From Thiorhodovibrio frisius (GTDB lineage: Bacteria > Pseudomonadota > Gammaproteobacteria > Chromatiales > Chromatiaceae), in NCBI RefSeq assembly GCF_033954835.1, contig NZ_CP121471.1, positions 2,536,501-2,600,500 of the forward strand: a DNA stretch of 64,000 nt, written 5' to 3'. A program made the translations under genes and the position numbers. How positions within the stretch are numbered: position 1 is the stretch's first letter; each line of letters starts with the position of its first letter. A model generated the notes under the pieces. That model was not told the origin of the DNA and did not search any database. It saw nothing but the letters and a program-made list of their open reading frames with translations. This document shows positions 28,839-37,727 of the stretch, piece after piece.

Positions 28839-29700
28839 ACTCTTTGCCATGTCCAGCCGAGTGCCGGCGACGCTTGGACTGTCGCTCGGGCGCCTGGCGC
28901 GCCACGGCGGTGCCGAGGGGCCCCACAAAGACGGCTGGGGGCTGGCTTGCTACGAGCAACGCGACTGCCTGCTGCTGCGCGAACCACGTCCGGCATGCGA
29001 AAGCCTGCTACTGCGCTTTGCAGATGTGCAGGGCGTGCGCACCTGCATGGCCGTCTCGCACCTGCGCCAGGCCACCTTCGGCGCCCGCTCATTGCAAAAC
29101 ACCCAGCCATTCGTGCGCGAACTGGGCGGTCGCAGTCATGTGTTTGCGCACAATGGCGATTTCCCGCAACTGCTGGAGCAGCCCGCGCCGAGCAACACAC
29201 GCTTCCGCCCTATCGGCGATTCCGACTCCGAGCGCGCATTCTGTATGCTGATGGAGCACCTGGCCCCGCTGTGGGAAGACCGCGACGAGCCACCACCGCT
29301 GGAGCAGAGGCTGGCCGTGATTGCCGACTTTAGCCGCGAAATGCGCAAGCTCGGCCCCGCCAACTTCATCTACGCCGATGCCGACGCGCTCTTCATCCAC
29401 GCCCACCGCCGCACCCAGCCTGACGGCGCCATGCGCCCGCCGGGGCTCTACCTGCTGCAACGCTCCTGCTGGGAATCGGCGCCCGAACTCAAGGATGCCG
29501 GCGTACGCCTGCAAACCGTGCGCCAGGACGTGGCACTGATCGCCAGCGTACCGCTCACCGATGAGCTCTGGGAACCGCTCGGCGAGGGCGACCTGATCGC
29601 CCTGCGCGCTGGCCGCTGCTACGACATCGAAGGCCGCTGGAGCACACCCGAGGACGTCAGTAGCCGCGCGCCCTCGCAGCCGAGGCCGGCGGCAGGGTAG
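28831..29700 (+). CDS. Class II glutamine amidotransferase (YafJ type)
   Basis: An Ntn-hydrolase-type glutaminase domain protein of 289 residues. The ATG at 28831 places the catalytic Cys at position 2 ([15 protein letters not shown]), as required. Other family landmarks are GPHKDGWGLACYE, SHLRQATFGARSLQNTQPF and AHNGDFP. Members such as YafJ or EgtC hydrolyse amides of glutamine derivatives, but the substrate here is unknown. The gene overlaps ribD by 8 bp. Confidence 0.88.
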   Translation: MCELFAMSSRVPATLGLSLGRLARHGGAEGPHKDGWGLACYEQRDCLLLREPRPACESLLLRFADVQGVRTCMAVSHLRQATFGARSLQNTQPFVRELGGRSHVFAHNGDFPQLLEQPAPSNTRFRPIGDSDSERAFCMLMEHLAPLWEDRDEPPPLEQRLAVIADFSREMRKLGPANFIYADADALFIHAHRRTQPDGAMRPPGLYLLQRSCWESAPELKDAGVRLQTVRQDVALIASVPLTDELWEPLGEGDLIALRAGRCYDIEGRWSTPEDVSSRAPSQPRPAAG

Positions 29701-29704
29701 GGCA

Positions 29705-30001
29705 TCAAACGCAGCCGGTCGGCTTCGGCAGACCGCCCCACTTGCAGATCAGCTTCATCGGGCCTTTCTTGAAGATGTTGTACAGCTCTTTGGTCGAGAC
29801 GCTTTGCTTCTTGGCAAAGATGCGAATCGGCGGCACCACGCCATCGTTCTCGTACATCGCCCGCGCCTCGCGGATGAAGCCCATCACCTGATCGTTCATC
29901 TCAAAATCATCTGTGGTGGCAAGCTCTTGCGCCACTTCCTCGCTCCAATCGTCACGATTGACCAAAAATCCCTCATTATCAAGGGCAACGCTGATAGTCA
30001 T
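29705..30001 (-). CDS. DsrC/TusE-family sulfur-carrier protein
   Basis: A 98-residue protein of the DsrC/TusE family. It ends KGPMKLICKWGGLPKPTGCV, with both conserved cysteines: the penultimate Cys and a second one 11 residues earlier. Both are needed to form the DsrC trisulfide; TusE lacks the second. It also lacks the short insertion found in true DsrC before the LYxLF segment, so it looks like a DsrC paralogue rather than the main dsr-operon copy. AGGAG lies 7 bp before the ATG. No dsr genes are nearby. Confidence 0.8.
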   Translation of the reverse strand: MTISVALDNEGFLVNRDDWSEEVAQELATTDDFEMNDQVMGFIREARAMYENDGVVPPIRIFAKKQSVSTKELYNIFKKGPMKLICKWGGLPKPTGCV

Positions 30002-30261
30002 GAGAAAGCTCCTGAACATTTTTCACTGAGAAATCCAAGCCTCGCGCGAACCCCGCTGCGCCTTTTTCGATCAACGCGCAAAGCCGAGTCGGCGACACCA
30101 AGAGACAGTGGAGGCAGAGCCGGCGCATATCCAGCCCTGACTCCCAAGCGCCACGCGGAACTCGGCGCGCTTTCTTTGGCTGGCTTGATTTGCTCGGCGT
30201 ACAGTGCTTTCGGTGCATCACGCGGCAGGACAGCAGAGACAACCGTAGCTTCTTGAATCGA

Positions 30262-30594
30262 TCAGGGATTGTTAGGCGCCGGTCTGATAAGTTTTATTTC
30301 CTCTGCAGCGATGCCAGCCTGCCATGTTCTATCAGGCATTTCGATCGTGTAAGCGATGCTTCCGTCAAACGCGATATCAATCGCAACGATTATGCCGCTC
30401 CCGGAACCATTGTACTTGGATGCAAAGGTCACCTGATCGTTGAACTTGTAGGGTATTTCAACTGACAGTCGGTACCCCTCCTGTGCCTTTTCAATCAGCA
30501 TGTTATTGTTCCTGCTGTGCGGTGATGCATTTGTGACAGAGGTGAAGGCCACGCCTAGCGCGACCAGTCCGGCAATAGTTTCGCTAACGCGCAT
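30262..30594 (-). CDS. Small secreted hypothetical protein
   Basis: About 110 residues. A signal peptide is likely (VSETIAGLVALGVAFTSVTNA) followed by a polar mature part with KFNDQVTFASKYNGSGSGI. No family is recognised. The ATG at 30594 is chosen to start the signal peptide. The stop region (GCCTAACAA on the coding strand) resembles the R'' end of an integron attC site. Confidence 0.45.
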   Translation of the reverse strand: MRVSETIAGLVALGVAFTSVTNASPHSRNNNMLIEKAQEGYRLSVEIPYKFNDQVTFASKYNGSGSGIIVAIDIAFDGSIAYTIEMPDRTWQAGIAAEEIKLIRPAPNNP

Positions 30595-30617
30595 CAGAAT
30601 TCCCCGGTTACTAAGTC

Positions 30618-30785
30618 CTACCATTGTGAGATAACTTTAGGCCATTTTTTCAGCGGATAAAAATCCTCACTCAAGGCCAGCTCTTCTGCCTCAGCGGTTT
30701 GCGCTCTGACAAGATCCCATCGAACCTGAAGATTCAGCCAAAAATCGGCGGAAACCTTAAAATTCGACAACCCGTCCACCTCGGC
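30618..30785 (-). pseudogene. HigA-family antitoxin relic (C-terminal fragment)
   Basis: Minus-strand codons read ADFWLNLQVRWDLVRAQTAE, which matches the C-terminal part of HigA addiction-module antidotes (..FWLNLQ.RYDLE.A..), then end at a TAG (30618-30620). No start or helix-turn-helix remains upstream: a stop interrupts the frame near 30800. The partner toxin is absent. Confidence 0.6.
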
Positions 30786-30819
30786 CTTGTGCAATGAACA
30801 GGGATTTGACGCTATCTAC

Positions 30820-30880
30820 TAATGCCAGCCTCAGCCGCCGCGCGCGTAGCGAGCGGCCGGACTGAAGGCCATCGTTAGGC
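30820..30880. repeat. attC-like hairpin
   Basis: Arms 30828-30840 (GCCTCAGCCGCCG) and 30854-30869 (CGGCCGGACTGAAGGC) pair with three unpaired bases on one side, and GTTAGGC (30874-30880) fits the GTTRRRY core site. One-sided bulged bases plus a core site are hallmarks of integron attC recombination sites. The opposite R'' box is degenerate. The 250 bp from here to the next gene show no recognisable coding sequence. Confidence 0.45.
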
Positions 30881-31137
30881 GATTGATTGCGCGTTGATTT
30901 ACAGTCTGGAAAACAATTCCATCCAGACCTCTTTAATTCCTACCCCGCAGTGGCGCAGTACAGCGGATTTCCAGCGGCCGTTTGTTGTAGCGGGCGATGC
31001 GAGACTGGCCTATCTGCGCGACCCCTCCCGCTCCGTGACCCTGGACCAGGTCCGTGACGCCCTGGCCAATCCGCTCGCGGCGAGGGCCGCAAAGCATTCA
31101 GAGCGATGGGATCTACTCGCAGAGAGGGGCAGATCGC

Positions 31138-32712
31138 TCAGGCCCGCACCACCCGAATCCGCCGTCCCTGGGCGCTGCTGGCCGCTGTGCTGGCGGTCCG
31201 CTCGGCCAGCGGTGGCTGCCCGGTGCGGCGGTCGAAGATCACCAGCCAGCCGCTGTCGAGACCCAGACCGGACAGATACCCCTCGAGCTGATCCAATCCC
31301 TCGGGCAGCGGATCGGGCTTGCCGTCGCGCCACACCTTGAGTTCCATTCCCAGCGTGAGCGCCCCATAACGCAGGCACAGGTCCATGCGTCCGGCGCCGA
31401 TGGCATATTCGCGCTCCAAGGTCCCGCCGCCGTTGACCACCCGTTGTAGAAAGGCCATCAGCACCAGATGCGGGGCAATTTCGTGATAGGGCGCGCTGTT
31501 GAACAGTGGTTCGCCATGCTGGCGCCAGAAGCTCAGAAAGGCGTCGAGCAGGCGCTCGGGGTTGAGGCGGCCGTCGGGGTCGAGCCAGGTCGGAGCAATC
31601 TGGGGCAGCGAATCCTGGGGACCGCTGGCCAGGGCGCGCGGCAGGACCTCGCGGTAGATCGGATTGGCGATCACCAGGCCCCCCGACCCCTCGCGCCGCA
31701 AGAGTCCCAGATCAATCAGATACTGGCGGTCGTCTTCCGGAATCACGCCCGGTGTGGTGCCGGCCAGCATCGGCTCGATCACCCGCCGCACTCGCTCCTC
31801 GCGTAGCTTGTCGGCCAGCTGGTCGAGATGGGTGACACGCTCGACGATCATTGCCTCCTTGGCCTGATCGATCAGATCGATCGTGATCGGTTGGGCGCGA
31901 TCACGACCAGCGCGCAGCTCGAAGCAGGCGCGATAGGCCAGGGCGTTGACCAGCCACGGCTGGCCCTGGGTCAGCGCCCAGACTCGCGCCAGCGCCTCGG
32001 GGGTGAGCGCCTGCCCAGTCTCGGCAGTATGTTCGAGCAGCAGCCTGCGCGCCTCGGCGGGCGAGAAGTCTCCCAGGCGCAGCGACTTGGCTTTGATGTT
32101 GAAGGCGCTGCCGCCGGTGATAGGGCTAGCCTCCCCGCTGGCGTGGATGCGATAGTCACGCAGATCACGCACCCCGCACAGGATCACCGTGTGTGGAAAG
32201 GCCGCCGGACGCTGTGGGTAGCCCGCGCGCAACTGACGCAGCAGAGAGATCAGGGTGTCGCCGACCAGCGCATCCACTTCATCGAGCAGCAGCACCAGTG
32301 GCTGGGGACTGTCCTGGCTCCAATGCTCCAGCAAGCCCGTTAGCACGCCATTCGGACCACGCCGGCTCCAGGCGTCCTCAGTCCAGGCGGCCAAGCGCGC
32401 GTCGTCCAGGTAGAGCTGGGCGGCGGCCTCAATGGCGCCACAGATGGCGCGCATCCCCAGCGCCACGTCCTCGCGTGCGGTTTGCGCGGTTTCCAGATTG
32501 GTATAGACCGTCCGATAGCGCCCCTCTCGATTCAGATGTTCCATCAGCGCCAGCAGACAGGTGGTTTTGCCAGTCTGGCGCGGGGCATGCAGCAGGAAAT
32601 ACTTTTCTTGGTCGATGAGGGCGAGCACCGCGTCGAGATCCCAGCGCGACAGCGGCGGCAAGCTGTAATGGCGGTCGGGGCGCACCGGCCCCTCGGTGTT
32701 GAAAAAACGCAT
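31138..32712 (-). CDS. AAA-ATPase with C-terminal PD-(D/E)XK-like domain
   Basis: A 524-residue protein with an N-terminal P-loop ATPase (Walker A APRQTGKTT near residue 45; Walker B PLVLLLDEVDAL near 142) of the AAA_35-like group. After a helical middle region comes a C-terminal domain with GRMDLCLRYGALTLGMELKVW, which fits the D...ExK signature of PD-(D/E)XK nucleases. Such ATP-binding proteins are common in multicopy in cyanobacteria and Chromatiaceae. Their function is unknown; a role in DNA-based conflict is a guess. A fragment of a related C-terminus lies at 32815-32940. Confidence 0.75.
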   Translation of the reverse strand: MRFFNTEGPVRPDRHYSLPPLSRWDLDAVLALIDQEKYFLLHAPRQTGKTTCLLALMEHLNREGRYRTVYTNLETAQTAREDVALGMRAICGAIEAAAQLYLDDARLAAWTEDAWSRRGPNGVLTGLLEHWSQDSPQPLVLLLDEVDALVGDTLISLLRQLRAGYPQRPAAFPHTVILCGVRDLRDYRIHASGEASPITGGSAFNIKAKSLRLGDFSPAEARRLLLEHTAETGQALTPEALARVWALTQGQPWLVNALAYRACFELRAGRDRAQPITIDLIDQAKEAMIVERVTHLDQLADKLREERVRRVIEPMLAGTTPGVIPEDDRQYLIDLGLLRREGSGGLVIANPIYREVLPRALASGPQDSLPQIAPTWLDPDGRLNPERLLDAFLSFWRQHGEPLFNSAPYHEIAPHLVLMAFLQRVVNGGGTLEREYAIGAGRMDLCLRYGALTLGMELKVWRDGKPDPLPEGLDQLEGYLSGLGLDSGWLVIFDRRTGQPPLAERTASTAASSAQGRRIRVVRA

Positions 32713-32814
32713 GCGTCGGCTCCCGGGTCACTGGACCAGGCGAGCATAGCATGAGCCGCCAGGCGTGCCGATCCAGCGCAAGTCGTGGCGCGCGAGATCT
32801 TGCTCGTCTCCCGA

Positions 32815-32940
32815 TGGTCACGGCATTTACCCGGTCTATGCCGACAAATGCCGCGCACTCGGCCAGCCGCTGTTGCTGATCGGTATCGAGTTCAGCGAGA
32901 CCGAACGGCAGCTGGTTGGTTATCTATTGGGCGGATCTGG
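32815..32940 (+). pseudogene. Fragment of a second AAA/PD-(D/E)XK protein
   Basis: A plus-strand stretch reads YADKCRALGQPLLLIGIEFS followed by ETERQLVGYLLG, typical of the extreme C-terminus of PDDEXK_9/AAA proteins (YAdKY...gkpi.liGieFs...R.v). No upstream domain exists. The frame is lost after ~32940, although a coding-like stretch continues to about 33075 in another frame. Confidence 0.5.
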
Positions 32941-33101
32941 CCAGTGGACAGGTGACGCGCATCGCTGATGCGGTCAGCGGTCTTGGCGCCCGGCTCGATC
33001 AGCCGACGCTGAGCGTCGATGGCGCCTGTCAGGTGCAGTTGCACGGTCCCGACAACAAGGTCGGAGCAGACCGGTGAACATCGGGGAAGCGACTGGAGCC
33101 G

Positions 33102-33230
33102 ATCAAAACCCCTCACTCAGCAGATTGCGCAGCGCCTCGGTCGTCAGTGACTCCCCCTCGTCCATCATGCGCGGCTCGGCAATCAGACTCAGTACGGCAA
33201 GCACGCAAACACCATTGGGCGTTGCCCCGC
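33102..33230 (-). pseudogene. Unidentified C-terminal gene fragment
   Basis: A minus-strand frame reads LAVLSLIAEPRMMDEGESL then TTEALRNLLSEGF before a stop. It has coding character but no start, and I cannot place the family. It abuts the transposase stub at 33270. Confidence 0.3.
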
Positions 33231-33269
33231 CGCGTTGCCGCCAGGATGACCAGACCTGCACGGTGTGAT

Positions 33270-33446
33270 CGACAATGTCTCCGTCGGCGGAAACACGCGC
33301 TCGCGATGTGCTGGCAATAGTGCCTCGACTCCGTCGAGCAGTTGCGAACTGGTCAAGACGTTGAAGAACGCGTAGGAGTCGGTCTCCTCGGCGCGACGCT
33401 GAATCTGTTTCTGTTGCTCCAAGCCCGGGCGATGGTTAGCATGCAT
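33270..33446 (-). pseudogene. IS4-type transposase relic (N-terminal 59 residues)
   Basis: The frame opens MHANHRPGLEQQKQIQRRAE and continues ETDSYAFFNVLTSSQLLDGV, ALLPAHRERVFPPTETLS, which matches the N-terminus of IS4-family transposases. It then changes abruptly to unrelated sequence; the DDE catalytic domain is gone. No terminal inverted repeats were found. Confidence 0.65.
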
Positions 33447-33463
33447 GAAGGCTGGCTCCTCGG

Positions 33464-33766
33464 GTGGTTGGTTTGATTTGGCGATTTCACCGTATCACCC
33501 TAGCTGCCAGCCTTCCCCAATTGTTTTCAAGCCCTTGCGCATATCTTAGTGCCATTTCATCCAGACCCTTTGAGTCCGATGAGATTGTTCTGATTTCGGG
33601 GTTTGGAGTTCATGGACAAATGAGCTTCGAAGAGGCGGATAAACACATTGGCGTCGGTGGGGGAACTGTGATTATCAGTATAGATGGCAGTAGGTTCATT
33701 GCCGAAACCGAGACGGATAAAGGGCTAAAAAGTGTCATATATTCCGGTAGCGAACAAGGCGGTTAA
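33464..33766 (+). CDS. Hypothetical small protein (possible cassette gene)
   Basis: A 100-residue frame, doubtful as a whole. The second half (FESDEIVLISGFGVHGQMSF, EEADKHIGVGGGTVIISIDG) looks like a folded domain, while the first ~40 residues do not. No family is recognised and the start is uncertain. An attC-like hairpin begins just before its stop. Confidence 0.35.
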   Translation: MVGLIWRFHRITLAASLPQLFSSPCAYLSAISSRPFESDEIVLISGFGVHGQMSFEEADKHIGVGGGTVIISIDGSRFIAETETDKGLKSVIYSGSEQGG

Positions 33767-33807
33767 CTTGACCCCGCTTTGCTGCGCCAGTTACCTTTGA
33801 GGTTAGC
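33750..33807. repeat. attC-like hairpin
   Basis: Outer boxes GCGAAC (33750) and GTTAGC (33802-33807) are complementary but for one base. Inner boxes GGTTAACT (33761-33768) and AGTTACC (33789-33795) pair with one extra base. The 58-bp layout and the AACAAGG sequence after the first box resemble an integron attC. It lies between two small orphan genes. Confidence 0.45.
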
Positions 33808-33815
33808 TTTAACAA

Positions 33816-34310
33816 ATGAGCAAGCGGAGAAAGCAACCAAATCGGCTGTACGTCGATCACCCGAGGTTTGGAAATGAACCGATTCTATCGGGCTATCAAT
33901 ACAGCAAAGAGGAAATTGAACGTGCGCATTGGCGTTACTCAAGCTTGGAGTACTTTCCCGAAACGGCAATTCCCGCAAATATGGATAGACAGGAATATTC
34001 TATCTATCCTCGTTCACTTTATGTAGATATTGTGGAGCATTGTGAAGAATGCCATCGGGCATTCATCTTTTTTGCGAAAGAACAGCAATATTGGTTTGAA
34101 ACGCTGGGATTCTGGATTGATGCTCATTGCACGAGGTGTTGCGACTGTAGGCGCAAAGATCACGAGATCAAAGGTATGCAGCGCAAGTATGAGGCGCTTG
34201 TTTCCAACTCGGACAGGTCTGAGGCTGAAAGCAGGGAATTAAAGCAAGTTGCACTAGAACTGTATCAACTTGGTTACATTCACAATATTGAGAAGATTAA
34301 CCGAATATAG
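33816..34310 (+). CDS. Probable zinc-ribbon domain protein
   Basis: A 164-residue protein with a central four-cysteine module: HCEECHRAFIFFAKEQQYWF, then GFWIDAHCTRCCDCRRK. This matches the probable zinc-ribbon family (zf-trcl), in which an EQ.f..e.GF segment separates the CxxC pairs. The N-terminal ~70 residues are polar and unrecognised; the C-terminus is helical. The gene is AT-richer than its surroundings and lies between attC-like sequences, consistent with a captured cassette. Confidence 0.65.
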   Translation: MSKRRKQPNRLYVDHPRFGNEPILSGYQYSKEEIERAHWRYSSLEYFPETAIPANMDRQEYSIYPRSLYVDIVEHCEECHRAFIFFAKEQQYWFETLGFWIDAHCTRCCDCRRKDHEIKGMQRKYEALVSNSDRSEAESRELKQVALELYQLGYIHNIEKINRI

Positions 34311-34670
34311 CTAACAAGGGGCTCCTATGGATGTCAAAAAGCCAAGCTCGTTCCTCGCTTCACTTTTTGCTACCATTTAGCTCAAACGTTGGACAGTGTC
34401 AATAGGAACAATTTGACATAATTTCTCATGTATTGCCTTAGGTGTAGCGCCTATGCCTCTAGAATCATTATAATGCTGCCGCTCGCCAAGGTGTAATTGA
34501 ATTCCAGTTCAACACAGATAAAGCTATTGAAATTTTTGAAGCTTTACCGTGAAACAACAGGCTTCATCCTCCGGGGTGGCCGTGACCATGAGCGTTAGTA
34601 GCAATCGGCGCCCAACAAGGCGCTGCGGACGGTGCTTCGCATTGCCGGTGAATGAGCAAGGTTAGTGCGC
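34311..34670. other. AT-rich non-coding stretch with attC-like ends
   Basis: No supported gene lies between 34311 and the exbB start at 34826. GCTAACAAGG at 34310-34319, a core-site-like GTTGGAC at 34388-34394, and GCCCAACAAGGCG (34609-34621) followed by GGTTAGTGCGC (34660-34670) resemble attC ends. A weak ATTATAAT palindrome occurs near 34467. The rest shows nothing I recognise. Confidence 0.3.
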
Positions 34671-34825
34671 GAAGCAGATGCAAAGATGTTAAGACATAAC
34701 GACCACCACGATGACGTCTTCAATCGTCTGACGAAGGAGGCTTGGATAGAATATGTCACCAAGCAAATCAGACCTTCAACAAACGGTTTCCGAATACCAA
34801 AATTTTTAAGGATGTCCTTCTCGCA

Positions 34826-35857
34826 ATGACCGACACCACTGCACAGGCCGCGCCTTCGGCTTTAGCGCCTACAGCTAATGGGATGCGAGCCGAACCGGCT
34901 GCTGGAGCATCATCCGCGCCCGCTGCCTCCCCAAAGTCTGAGGTATTGCCTGAACCATTCGCAGAAACGGCGGCTGGACCGCAGCTAGAGTCGCCCACCG
35001 ATGCACTGCCCGCAGACTTAGCGACCAGCACCGCCGTGCCGCCCAGTTTGCCTGCACCCAACACAGGGACCGAGAGCGCAGCCCTGAGTATCCCGGACGA
35101 CGGCGTCAGCAATCTGGTCGAACTCTTGCGTTGGCTCAGTGACGGCGGTCCAGTGCTGATGATCATTGCCGCACTGTCGGTGGTGGCCTTGACTCTTGTG
35201 CTGATCAAAGCCTGGCAATTTCACCGCCTGCGCCTGGACGCGCGCGAACCTGTCGCCCGCGCCCTAGCGCTTTGGGCTCGGGACGAACCAGCCGGCGCTA
35301 TGGCTGCGCTGGCTGGAAGTTGCCAGCCGGTTGCGCGCCTGCTGCATCGCGCGCTGAGGGGCTATCTGCTACCCGGGATTGATGCCGAACTGCTGCGCGA
35401 AGAGCTGGCTCGACTCGCCAGCGCTGAGCTTGAGCGTCTGCGCAGCTATCTGCGTGCGCTCGAAACCATCGCCACCCTGAGCCCGCTGCTGGGCTTGCTT
35501 GGCACTGTGCTCGGCATGATTGAGGCATTTCGTCAACTCGAACAGGCCGGTGCCCAGGTTAATCCGGCGCTGCTCTCCGGCGGCATCTGGCAGGCGCTGC
35601 TGACCACCGCAGCCGGTCTTGGGGTCGCTATTCCGGTGGTTTTCGCCCATGCCTGGCTGGAACAACGCGTGGAGGGCTGCGGTCATCGCATGGAGGATGC
35701 CGTCACCCAGGTCTTTACACGCGATCTGATGACCGCCCGCAATCAGGTTGCCCAATCGGCGGCGGATGCGGTGCATCAAGGAGCGACGCCGATAACGGAA
35801 GCGGCATTCCAGTCGACAAGTGCGCCCTCGGCGCAACGGGGCAGCGATGCGGCCTGA
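34826..35857 (+). CDS. exbB: ExbB/TolQ/MotA-family proton-channel protein
   Basis: Inner-membrane energiser that, with ExbD, uses the proton gradient to drive TonB. The conserved three-segment core is present: DGGPVLMIIAALSVVALTLV, then LETIATLSPLLGLLGTVLGM and WQALLTTAAGLGVAIPVVFA. A ~90-residue Ala/Pro/Thr-rich N-terminal region precedes the first membrane segment, longer than in typical ExbB. The ATG at 34826 follows AAGGATG; a TTG at 34742 is less likely. First gene of an exbB-exbD-exbD-tonB operon. Confidence 0.9.
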   Translation: MTDTTAQAAPSALAPTANGMRAEPAAGASSAPAASPKSEVLPEPFAETAAGPQLESPTDALPADLATSTAVPPSLPAPNTGTESAALSIPDDGVSNLVELLRWLSDGGPVLMIIAALSVVALTLVLIKAWQFHRLRLDAREPVARALALWARDEPAGAMAALAGSCQPVARLLHRALRGYLLPGIDAELLREELARLASAELERLRSYLRALETIATLSPLLGLLGTVLGMIEAFRQLEQAGAQVNPALLSGGIWQALLTTAAGLGVAIPVVFAHAWLEQRVEGCGHRMEDAVTQVFTRDLMTARNQVAQSAADAVHQGATPITEAAFQSTSAPSAQRGSDAA

Positions 35858-36266
35858 ACGGCTGTCGCTGCGGCTTGCTCGACCTGCGCGGCGCGCGGCT
35901 ATCGGTTTGACGCCGCTGATTGATGTGGTCTTCATTCTGCTGTTGTTTTTCATGCTCGCCTCCAATCTGCAACGCGAACAGGCACTGCCACTGCGGCTGG
36001 CCGCGCCGGAACCTGAATCGGCGCTCGAGACCAGGGTTGATGAAACCCAGACCGCGCGGGTGCAGGTCGATGAAGCGGGTGAATTTCGCCTGAACGGGCA
36101 ACCCATCTCAGCGGTTGCACTGGCGCCCGCGCTGGCGCGACAACTGGCGCTGGAACCGAGCCTGCAAGTGCTCCTGATCCCGGCCTCCGGCGTGAGCCTG
36201 CAACAACTGGTCGCGGTGCTCGATCAACTGGCCGCCGCCGGCGTCTCGGGAGTCACCCTAAAGTGA
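35847..36266 (+). CDS. exbD: ExbD/TolR-family protein 1
   Basis: A 139-residue protein with one N-terminal membrane segment, LTPLIDVVFILLLFFMLAS, carrying the functional Asp of ExbD/TolR, and a periplasmic domain ending LVAVLDQLAAAGVSGVTL. The ATG at 35847 overlaps the exbB stop by 11 bp. A second, divergent ExbD follows at once. Confidence 0.92.
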   Translation: MRPERLSLRLARPARRAAIGLTPLIDVVFILLLFFMLASNLQREQALPLRLAAPEPESALETRVDETQTARVQVDEAGEFRLNGQPISAVALAPALARQLALEPSLQVLLIPASGVSLQQLVAVLDQLAAAGVSGVTLK

Positions 36267-36273
36267 GGCAAAC

Positions 36274-36687
36274 GTGAAGCTGGCACCGAGACGCCCTAGA
36301 GCGCATTCAAGCGCGCGCGATCAGGCGTTGATTCCACTCATCAATGTTGTCTTTCTGATGCTGATCTTCTTCATGGTGATCGGGCGTCTGGTGCCGCCTG
36401 GTCTGTTCGCGGTCGACCCACCAAGCTCCCGGGTGGGGGAAGTCGCGACCCCTGATGCCTGGATGGTGCTGGTCAGTGCCGATGGGCGTTTGGCCATGAA
36501 CGGACAGGGGCTCAGTGTCGATACTCTGGTCGCGCGACTGCGGGAGGCCGATGCCACGCACGCCCTGCCACAGCTGACACTCAAGGCCGATGCCGCGCTC
36601 AGCGCCGGCAGACTGCGCGAGTTGCTCGAACCTTTGCGCAGGGTGGGGCTAGAGCACATTCACCTGGTCACAATACCGGTGCGCTGA
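36274..36687 (+). CDS. exbD: ExbD/TolR-family protein 2
   Basis: A 137-residue second ExbD. Its membrane segment [20 protein letters not shown] has Asn at the position where the first copy has the functional Asp (LIDVVF against LINVVF). The periplasmic domain is otherwise typical. The start is GTG 36274 with AGTGAGG upstream. Two ExbD copies are known in Zrg-type and some other TonB clusters. Confidence 0.9.
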   Translation: MKLAPRRPRAHSSARDQALIPLINVVFLMLIFFMVIGRLVPPGLFAVDPPSSRVGEVATPDAWMVLVSADGRLAMNGQGLSVDTLVARLREADATHALPQLTLKADAALSAGRLRELLEPLRRVGLEHIHLVTIPVR

Positions 36688-37727
36688 TGGAGATTCGCGC
36701 TCGCCACTGGTTGGTCGCGCTGCTGATCGCAGGCGCAGTGCATGCGGCGCTTGCCTTGTCGCTGATGCAGGAGGCGCCCCCCCCGCTAGCCGTGCCCGTC
36801 ACCATTGCCCTGACGCTGGGAAACGGCGGTGGCGAAGCAACCGCAGGCTCGCCAAATGGTAGCCAGGCGACTGCGAGCCGCAATTCTGGCCAGGCATCCG
36901 GGACTGGTAAGGCTTCGGTGGCGGCTGCAACAGCGCCAACGGAGGATGCAAAGAGCGATCAGGAGCATGGGCTCGAACCAACTCCTGTGTCTAAATCAGA
37001 GCCGGAGGCGGAAGCGCAATCTGATCCGAAACCTGATCCGACACCGGAGCCGGAATCCGCACCCGAGTCCAAACCAGAGCCAGAATCGGAGGCTGAAGCA
37101 GAGCCTGAGCCTGAGCCCAGACTCCAACCTTTGCCCAAACCAGAACTCGCACCAGAGCCGAAACCAGAACCCAAGTCAGAGCCCAACCCAGAACCCAAGC
37201 CAGAACCACCGCCCAAACCGCAACGGGTCCAGCCCAGGGAGGCAATACCCAAGCCCCAGCCAGCGGAAGCCACCCCGCAAGCCCGTCGCGAGGCACCAGT
37301 CCCCGCAACTTCGACAACTGCCAGCAAAGCGACCCGGCAGGCCGCCAGCACGGATGCGGGGTCGGGAGCTGGCGCGCGGGCGGGGCAGGGCGGCAAGGGA
37401 TCTGCGAGCGGTCGGTCAGGTGCGCGGGCAGGAGGCTCTAGCGCTGCGGCCTACTACGGCCAAATCGCGCGCGCCCTGCAAAGGCACAAGCGCTATCCGG
37501 GGCAGGCACGGCGGCGGCGTCAAGAAGGCAGGGTCAAGGTGCGCTTCACCATCGACCGTCGCGGGCGCGTCATTTCCCAACAGATTGTTGAAAGTTCTGG
37601 CCATACGCTGCTCGACCGCGAAGTCGAGGCCATGCTCAAACGTGCCTCGCCGCTGCCAGCGATTCCGGCGAGCATGTCCCAATCCCAACTGACCTTGACC
37701 CTGCCGATTGTGTTCAAGCTGCAATAA
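36687..37727 (+). CDS. tonB: TonB-family energy transducer
   Basis: A 346-residue protein with an N-terminal membrane anchor (residues ~6-27), a long Pro-Glu/Pro-Lys repeat linker (about 90-200) to span the periplasm, a Gly/Ala/Ser-rich part, and a C-terminal TonB domain: [50 protein letters not shown]. It starts in the exbD2 stop (TGATG). No TonB-dependent receptor is nearby; the facing DUF2796 protein suggests zinc. Confidence 0.93.
   Translation: MEIRARHWLVALLIAGAVHAALALSLMQEAPPPLAVPVTIALTLGNGGGEATAGSPNGSQATASRNSGQASGTGKASVAAATAPTEDAKSDQEHGLEPTPVSKSEPEAEAQSDPKPDPTPEPESAPESKPEPESEAEAEPEPEPRLQPLPKPELAPEPKPEPKSEPNPEPKPEPPPKPQRVQPREAIPKPQPAEATPQARREAPVPATSTTASKATRQAASTDAGSGAGARAGQGGKGSASGRSGARAGGSSAAAYYGQIARALQRHKRYPGQARRRRQEGRVKVRFTIDRRGRVISQQIVESSGHTLLDREVEAMLKRASPLPAIPASMSQSQLTLTLPIVFKLQ

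Noticed and set aside
30894-31340. 148-residue plus-strand open frame
   Set aside because: Its second half overlaps the AAA-ATPase gene on the other strand and the first half has no recognisable domain.
34460-34480. Zur box upstream of exbB
   Set aside because: Only an 8-bp ATTATAAT palindrome is present, and it is ~350 bp from the start codon; too weak to call.
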